The position numbers were made by a program, and so were the translations under genes. Shown piece by piece: positions 59,602-64,000 of a DNA stretch of 64,000 bases (within the stretch, counting starts at the first letter, position 1; each line of letters starts with the position of its first letter). The notes under the pieces are model-generated. The model was not told the DNA's origin and did not search any database. It saw only the letters and a list, made by a program, of their open reading frames with translations. The stretch is from Collimonas sp. OK607 (GTDB lineage Bacteria > Pseudomonadota > Gammaproteobacteria > Burkholderiales > Burkholderiaceae_D): the NCBI RefSeq assembly GCF_900111995.1, contig NZ_FOKF01000008.1:62001-126000 (forward strand), written 5' to 3'.

Positions 59602-60315
59602 ATGTTTTTTTTAAAAAGTCGGATGAATGGCATGAAGATGTTGATGACAGTGGTGCTGTTGTCGCCGATGTCGCTTACGCAGGCTGCGGTCAATCCTCCT
59701 GACCAGAACCTGCTGATCCAACATTATTCGATGGTGTCGGGACGCGATGGCGTCAAGCGCGAAACGACATTCACCGAGCGCGTGTACCGGCGCAACGACC
59801 AGGTCTGGACCGAGCGCGAGATTGGCAACGGCGGTGCTGGCGCCAACCGCAGCGGGGCCGCCGATGAGCATGACCACAGCGGACACAATCATCCCGATGC
59901 CGGTAGTTCGCCGATGTGGGTGCGGCGGCAGGCTGATGGTTCACTGGATGCGCGTTTGATCGAGCGTCACCAGCGTCGCACCGTCAAGGTGGATTCTCAG
60001 TATTACGGCAATATCGGTTTCAACGGTGACTGGGGCAGCACGTTCTATCTGAGCGATCCGCAAAGTTTGAAAAACATGCGTGCGGTTGGTCCGGTCAAAG
60101 ACGGTGTCCAGCTTTATGAGAGCAAGCGTGGTGAGTTGACGGTACGGGTCGGCTGGGATGTCAAAGGCCAGTATCCGCGCAGGGTGGAGTCGTTCGATGC
60201 GCATGGGTCGGCACGCCGCCAGACTTCGGTCAGCCTGATTGCGGCGCCGCCGGTCCTGCCGTGGAAGACGCTGGCAGGCTATGCAGAAATCGACTATTCG
60301 GACTTGCTCGATTGA
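59602..60315 (+). CDS. His-rich secreted hypothetical protein
   Basis: 237 residues I do not recognise. A signal peptide (about 10-29, ending TQAA) precedes a mature region that starts VNPPDQNLLIQHY. A short histidine cluster (H90, H92, H95, H97 in EHDHSGHNHPD) may bind metal, in an exposed loop. The rest is beta-rich with no membrane segment. It begins 64 bp after the phosphatase pair, though a terminator lies in between. Because the phosphatases need Zn and Mg, a role in metal supply is possible but unproven. The start could also be at the ATG at 59623. Confidence 0.7.
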   Translation: MFFLKSRMNGMKMLMTVVLLSPMSLTQAAVNPPDQNLLIQHYSMVSGRDGVKRETTFTERVYRRNDQVWTEREIGNGGAGANRSGAADEHDHSGHNHPDAGSSPMWVRRQADGSLDARLIERHQRRTVKVDSQYYGNIGFNGDWGSTFYLSDPQSLKNMRAVGPVKDGVQLYESKRGELTVRVGWDVKGQYPRRVESFDAHGSARRQTSVSLIAAPPVLPWKTLAGYAEIDYSDLLD

Positions 60316-60320
60316 TCTCA

Positions 60321-60438
60321 TGTAGGGTGGGCACGCCTTTGTGCCCACGAGCGGACTACCAGCCTATTTCATTGCCACTCCGGCCTGTACTCCGGTTATC
60401 GCGGTCACGCGTGGGCACAAATGCGTGCCCACCCTACG
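60321..60438. repeat. REP-like paired inverted repeat
   Basis: Two 29-bp arms (60321-60349 and 60410-60438) are inverted copies with two mismatches. Each arm alone can fold (GTGGGCAC with GTGCCCAC). The arm sequence GTAGGGTGGGCACGC is a word I know from repeats in other Proteobacteria. It lies in a convergent gap. Confidence 0.85.
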
Positions 60439-60467
60439 AATCTCGATTGATGCCGGAATCCGCAGAT

Positions 60468-60500
60468 ACAAAAACGCCCGCGTGATGCGGGCGTTTTTGT
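60468..60500. terminator. bidirectional terminator
   Basis: ACAAAAACGCCCGC and GCGGGCGTTTTTGT pair across GTGAT, between the His-rich protein gene and the SWIB gene. Confidence 0.88.
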
Positions 60501-60552
60501 TTGGCACTCAGGGCGACGCGTTGAACAATGTCCAGCAGCCAGGCCCTAAGCT

Positions 60553-60921
60553 TTATTTCAAGTGATCGGAAATGAGTTTAGTCATTTCAAACATCGACAC
60601 TTCTTTTTTGCCGCCAAAGACAGCTTTCAATTTTTCATCTGCAAGGATGTTGCGCTTGTTGGCTGGATTTTGCAGATTGTGTTTCTTGATGTATTCCCAA
60701 ACCTTCTTGGTAACTTCTGTGCGTGGCAGCGGAGTCGCGCCGACAACCGCAGCCAGGATGGCCGATGGTGTCAGTGGTTTCATAAATGCTGCATTCGGCT
60801 TGCGCGCTACAGTACCGGTTGCAGTTACTTTTTTAGGAGCTGCCTTTGGCGCCGATTTAGTCGGTGCTTTTGCTGGTGCTGCAGCTTTCTTTGCCGCTGG
60901 TTTTTTTGCTGCTGTGGCCAT
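60553..60921 (-). CDS. SWIB/MDM2-domain protein with basic Lys/Ala/Pro tail
   Basis: 122 residues from the ATG at 60921 (MATAAKKPAAKKAAAP), with a GGAGG site upstream; the longer frame to 61056 is unlikely. The N-terminal 40 residues are a Lys/Ala/Pro-rich, histone H1-like tail. The C-terminal part (about 45-120; MKPLTPSAILAAVVGATPLP, KKVWEYIKKHNLQNP, ADEKLKAVFGGKKEVSMFEM) is a SWIB domain, a fold otherwise common in eukaryotic chromatin proteins and in Chlamydia. It probably binds DNA; its role is unknown. Confidence 0.9.
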   Translation of the reverse strand: MATAAKKPAAKKAAAPAKAPTKSAPKAAPKKVTATGTVARKPNAAFMKPLTPSAILAAVVGATPLPRTEVTKKVWEYIKKHNLQNPANKRNILADEKLKAVFGGKKEVSMFEMTKLISDHLK

Positions 60922-61279
60922 CTTTGAGCCTCCTTCAGGGATAGTGAAAAAATGCGTCAAGCACGCATCGCTAATAGTGTTGCGCTTTTCCTGGCGATGC
61001 AAGCGTTTTTTACGGGTTTGTGCGGGATTTGATACGGAAGCAGAACCACCGGCCACGCTGGGAGAAACACCCGTTGGCGGGCTTATGCGGCCGGTTTTTG
61101 CTAATTTTCAGTATTCTTTGCAGCATTCAGGGGCGGTAACAAATGCCCGCAGCCACCGGTTAGCAACTGCGCGGAGTCGGCCCAATTTTGCGAAAAGCCT
61201 TGCAAGTCAATGACTTGCAAGGCTTTTGAAGGCAAAGTAACGGTACTGCTACGGTGCTGAGACGGTACCGATAGAGGGT
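60922..61279. other. non-coding gap upstream of the SWIB gene
   Basis: No gene is supported. It contains the promoter side of the SWIB gene and, at 61193-61227, the ffh terminator. Confidence 0.5.
61193..61227 (-). terminator. terminator after ffh
   Basis: AAAAGCCTTGCAAGTCA (61193-61209) and its exact complement 61211-61227 form a 17-bp perfect stem around one base, with A/T runs at the ends. It lies 53 bp after the minus-strand ffh stop. Confidence 0.85.
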
Positions 61280-62647
61280 CTAGCGCATGCCAGGCATCAT
61301 GCCTTTCATGCCGCGCATCATTTTCATCATGCCGCCGCCTTTGAGTTTTTTCATCATCGACTGCATCTGGTCGAATTGCGACAGCATGCGATTGACTTCC
61401 TGGACCTGCACACCGGCGCCGGTGGCGATGCGGCGTTTGCGGGAAGCCTTGATCAGTTCGGGCTTGGCCCGTTCCTGGGCGGTCATCGAGTTGATGATGC
61501 CTTCCATCCGGCGTACCTGTTTTTCTGCCTGGTCCATATTGGCGCCGCCCGCCGCCTGCTGGAATTGCGCCGGCAATTTGTCCATCAGATTGGACAAGCC
61601 GCCCATTTTCTTCATTTGGCCGAGCTGCGCCTTGAAATCGTTCAGGTCGAATTTGCCGCCGCCCTTGATTTTATGCGCCAGGTCCTTGGCTGCCGCAACA
61701 TCGACGCCTTTCTGGGCTTCTTCGACCAGCGCCAGGATATCGCCCATGCCGAGGATGCGGTTGGCCATGCGGGTTGGATCGAAAGCTTCCAGTCCATCCA
61801 GTTTTTCGGCAGTGCCGGCAAACTTGATCGGTTTGCCGGTGATGTGTCTTACCGACAGCGCGGCGCCGCCGCGGGCGTCGCCGTCCAGTTTGGTCAGCAC
61901 GATACCGGTCAGCGGCAGCGCATCGCTGAACGCCTTGGCGGTGTTGATCGCATCCTGGCCGAGCATGGCGTCGACCACGAACAGCGTTTCGATCGGGTTG
62001 ACGGCAGCATGGATAGCGGTGATTTCCTTCATCATCGCTTCATCGATACCCAACCGGCCGGCAGTGTCGATGATCAGCACGTCGTGATAATGGCGCTTGG
62101 CGTAGTCCAGCGCAGCCAGTGCGATATCGACTGGCTTGTCGGTCGTGGCAGTCGGGAAGAAATCGGCGCCGACCTGTGCTGTCACGGTCTGCAGCTGGCC
62201 GATCGCGGCCGGGCGATAAACGTCTGCGGAGACAGTCAGTACTTTTTTCTTCTTTTGTTCGCGCAGATATTTGGCGAGTTTACCGACGGTGGTGGTTTTA
62301 CCCGCACCTTGCAGACCCGCCATCAGGATGATCGCCGGCGGCTGGGTGGCGAAACTCAGTTGCGACGCTTCGGGACCGAGATCGGCGCCCATCAGCGAGG
62401 CCAGCTCGCGCTGCACCACGCCGACCAGGGCCTGGCCTGGCGTCAGCGATGCAATCACTTCCTCGCCTAATGCTTTTTGCTTGACGTTGGCGATGAACTC
62501 GCGCACGGCGGGCAGGGCGACGTCGGCTTCCAGCAAAGCCAGACGTACCTCGCGCAGCATCTCAGCAGTGTTGGTTTCGGTAAGGCGCGCTTCGCCGCGC
62601 ATGGTTTTTACTACTTTGGCGAGGCGTTGGGTAAGATTGTCGAGCAT
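61280..62647 (-). CDS. ffh: signal recognition particle protein Ffh
   Basis: GTPase that, with 4.5S RNA, targets nascent inner-membrane proteins to FtsY. The 455 residues hold an N domain, the G domain with G1 GLQGAGKTTTVGKLAKYL, DTAGRLGIDE and TKLDGDARGG, and a Met-rich M domain that ends MMKMMRGMKGMMPGMR. The 4.5S RNA gene is not seen in the window. Divergent from the cytochrome assembly gene. Confidence 0.98.
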   Translation of the reverse strand: MLDNLTQRLAKVVKTMRGEARLTETNTAEMLREVRLALLEADVALPAVREFIANVKQKALGEEVIASLTPGQALVGVVQRELASLMGADLGPEASQLSFATQPPAIILMAGLQGAGKTTTVGKLAKYLREQKKKKVLTVSADVYRPAAIGQLQTVTAQVGADFFPTATTDKPVDIALAALDYAKRHYHDVLIIDTAGRLGIDEAMMKEITAIHAAVNPIETLFVVDAMLGQDAINTAKAFSDALPLTGIVLTKLDGDARGGAALSVRHITGKPIKFAGTAEKLDGLEAFDPTRMANRILGMGDILALVEEAQKGVDVAAAKDLAHKIKGGGKFDLNDFKAQLGQMKKMGGLSNLMDKLPAQFQQAAGGANMDQAEKQVRRMEGIINSMTAQERAKPELIKASRKRRIATGAGVQVQEVNRMLSQFDQMQSMMKKLKGGGMMKMMRGMKGMMPGMR

Positions 62648-62985
62648 GGGTAACAGCGTTTCCAGAAGAGGTGCAATTGGTCAAAGTGAACCAGTTTTTG
62701 CGTAATCTCGCGTAATTAACGGGCTACTTTAATGGGCCAATTTAGTGGGCTAATTAATATTAATAGGTAAATGCACATTAATGCACATTAACGCGGACAC
62801 GGTAAAGCATGTAAATAGCCATTTTACCCGATGCCGGCTAAGGCGGCCCCTGGAATAAGGGCCGGCGTCTCAGGATTGATGAATGTGATATTGAAATTGC
62901 AAGAAATTGCGGTCGGTCATGGCCAGCTGGATAGTTGCTTTGTTTGAGCGCGCCGCGCAGACGCCACATGTTGTAAACTTACACG
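62648..62985. other. divergent promoter region between ffh and ccsA-like gene
   Basis: 338 bp without a gene. AT-rich DNA at 62725-62795 includes two copies of ATGCACATTA in tandem (about 62772-62791) and TTAATATTAATAGG just before them. These are possible promoter or operator elements. Confidence 0.4.
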
Positions 62986-63795
62986 ATGCAAACATATCTT
63001 TTCGTTCTGGTGGCGCTGCTATATATAGGCTGCACCTTTTTGCCGTCGAGCCGACGCCAGACTATTTCCATTGTCGTTGCGGCAGCATGGCTGCTGCATG
63101 GCGCCGTGCTGTGGGCCGACGTCGTCGGACCGCAAGAGTTGCGGGTCGGATTTTCGATGATGCTGTCGGCGACCTTATGGGTTTCGGTAGCCGCCTATTG
63201 GCTGGAAAATCGCAACTATACGTTGGACGGCCTGCGGGTCCTGGTGTTGCCGATGGCGGCACTGGCAGCGATCCTGCCGGCGGTCTTCCCAGGAAATATG
63301 GTGCCGCTGGGCGGTAGGTCGCCGGTGTTCTTGTGGCATATCGTCATTTCCATCCTGGCCTATAGCACCCTGACCATCGCCGCCTTCCATGCGGTATTGA
63401 TGGTGCTGCAGGAATCGCGTTTGCACACCCGCCCGGGCGGAGCAAAAACCGGCTGGTTCGGCACCGCGCTGGATCGTCTGCCGGCCCTGCTGACCATGGA
63501 AAAATTGTTGTTTCGCCTGATCGCTTTCGGCTTCTTCCTGTTGACGTTGACGGTGCTGTCGGGCGTGGTGTTTTCCGAAGAGTTGTTTAACCAGGCCTTC
63601 AAATGGGATCACAAGACCATTTTCACCATGCTGTCATGGGCCTTGTTCGGCTTGCTGCTGGCGGGCCGCAAATGGCAGGGTTGGCGCGGCCGTACCGCAC
63701 TCAGTTTTACCCTGACCGGATTTGCCATTTTGTTACTGGCGTATGTAGGGAGCCGTTTCGTGCTTGAAGTTGTGTTGCATCGGGTATTGGTATGA
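62986..63795 (+). CDS. CcsA/YpjD-like cytochrome c assembly membrane protein
   Basis: 269 residues with about eight membrane helices. The segment VFLWHIVISILAYSTLTIAA and the later KWDHKTIFTMLSWALFGLLL fit the CcmC/CcsA family of haem-handling proteins; conserved histidines are H in LWHIV and in KWDHK. YpjD-type members are often next to ffh, as here. Haem delivery is inferred from the family only. Its stop overlaps the next start (ATGA). Confidence 0.9.
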   Translation: MQTYLFVLVALLYIGCTFLPSSRRQTISIVVAAAWLLHGAVLWADVVGPQELRVGFSMMLSATLWVSVAAYWLENRNYTLDGLRVLVLPMAALAAILPAVFPGNMVPLGGRSPVFLWHIVISILAYSTLTIAAFHAVLMVLQESRLHTRPGGAKTGWFGTALDRLPALLTMEKLLFRLIAFGFFLLTLTVLSGVVFSEELFNQAFKWDHKTIFTMLSWALFGLLLAGRKWQGWRGRTALSFTLTGFAILLLAYVGSRFVLEVVLHRVLV

Positions 63796-64000
63796 AACTG
63801 ATTATTTTATTTGTCATCGTGCTGGCCGTAATTGTGTGGCTACAGCGTCTTAAGAAAAATCTTGGGCGACATCGTTCCGATCATGCCGCTTCTGGCGGAT
63901 CGGCTTTTCCCAACGGTGCCGATTCCACTGCGGCCACCTCCGCGCAGGTCGAAGCCATGGTGGCCTGCGCCCACTGCGGCATGCATTTCCCGGCATCGGA
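63792..64000 (+). CDS. PP0621-family protein (3' partial)
   Basis: First 69 residues are visible; the gene runs past the window end. An N-terminal membrane segment (KLIILFVIVLAVIVWLQ) is followed by a Ser/Ala-rich linker and MVACAHCGMHFPASE, a two-cysteine zinc-ribbon-like motif typical of PP0621-type proteins. The ATG overlaps the upstream stop by four bases. Confidence 0.75.
   Translation, partial: MKLIILFVIVLAVIVWLQRLKKNLGRHRSDHAASGGSAFPNGADSTAATSAQVEAMVACAHCGMHFPAS

Noticed and set aside
60922-61056. Longer N-terminus for the SWIB protein
   Set aside because: The upstream 45 codons lack a ribosome site, while ATG 60921 has GGAGG and the expected MATAAKKPA start.

Overview
The window is a 64 kb stretch of a moderately GC-rich betaproteobacterial chromosome. 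Gene content and protein sequences point to the Oxalobacteraceae (Collimonas/Herbaspirillum-like). This rests on gene order (dcw cluster, secA-argJ-DUF815-mutT-yacG-zapD-coaE-pilDCB, rplU-rpmA-obgE-proB-CNP1-rppH-proS) and on protein families typical of Burkholderiales; the genus is an inference. Nearly all of it is conserved housekeeping DNA. The accessory material consists of one small decayed integrated element at a tRNA gene and several palindromic intergenic repeats.

Layout. 1-8.7 kb: end of the division and cell-wall cluster (murG, murC, ddl, ftsQ, ftsA, ftsZ), a peroxiredoxin, and lpxC. 8.8-13.6 kb: a DUF721/DciA-like gene, a structured intergenic repeat, an M23 peptidase and secA. 13.7-16.5 kb: argJ, a DUF815 ATPase, mutT. 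16.5-23.6 kb, minus strand: yacG, zapD, coaE, pilD, pilC, pilB and a CorC-type CBS membrane protein. 23.6-25.65 kb: a remnant element between a partial copy of the tRNA-Pro 3' end and the intact tRNA-Pro(CGG), holding a truncated integrase and a MobA/MobL relaxase split by a local inversion. 25.8-34.4 kb: ispB, tex, aqpZ, prmC, dsbB, prfA, hemA. 34.5-39.5 kb: a three-gene signalling operon (OmpR-type regulator, LysM-FecR secreted protein, CHASE2 histidine kinase). 39.9-41.8 kb: minE, minD, minC. 42.2-47.5 kb: tRNA-Phe, a UbiH-type hydroxylase, dsbC, a MobA-like nucleotidyltransferase, DUF3429, an M61 peptidase. 47.6-48.5 kb: ubiX, grxD. 48.8-56.4 kb: rplU, rpmA, obgE, proB, a CNP1-like protein, rppH, proS, a lytic transglycosylase. 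56.6-60.3 kb: two tandem alkaline phosphatases and a His-rich secreted protein. 60.5-64 kb: a SWIB-domain protein, ffh, a cytochrome c assembly-like membrane protein and the start of a PP0621-type gene.

How the genes work together. The first block makes lipid II and builds the divisome; zapD and the min genes elsewhere in the window act on the same FtsZ ring, and lpxC commits precursors to lipid A. SecA and Ffh are the two targeting routes to the Sec channel. DsbB and DsbC form and correct disulfides in secreted proteins, which include the alkaline phosphatases if these carry cysteine pairs. IspB and UbiX, and probably the UbiH-like protein, serve ubiquinone synthesis; hemA starts tetrapyrrole synthesis and prfA/prmC terminate translation.

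The best leads are the CHASE2/LysM-FecR/regulator operon, a family of folded intergenic elements (9.33-9.60 and 50.86-51.02 kb), a 54-bp palindromic repeat present twice, the relaxase broken by inversion, and what look like breaks in usual gene order (ispB away from rplU, prmC away from grxD/ubiX). I did not find a clear defence system, CRISPR array or biosynthetic cluster.
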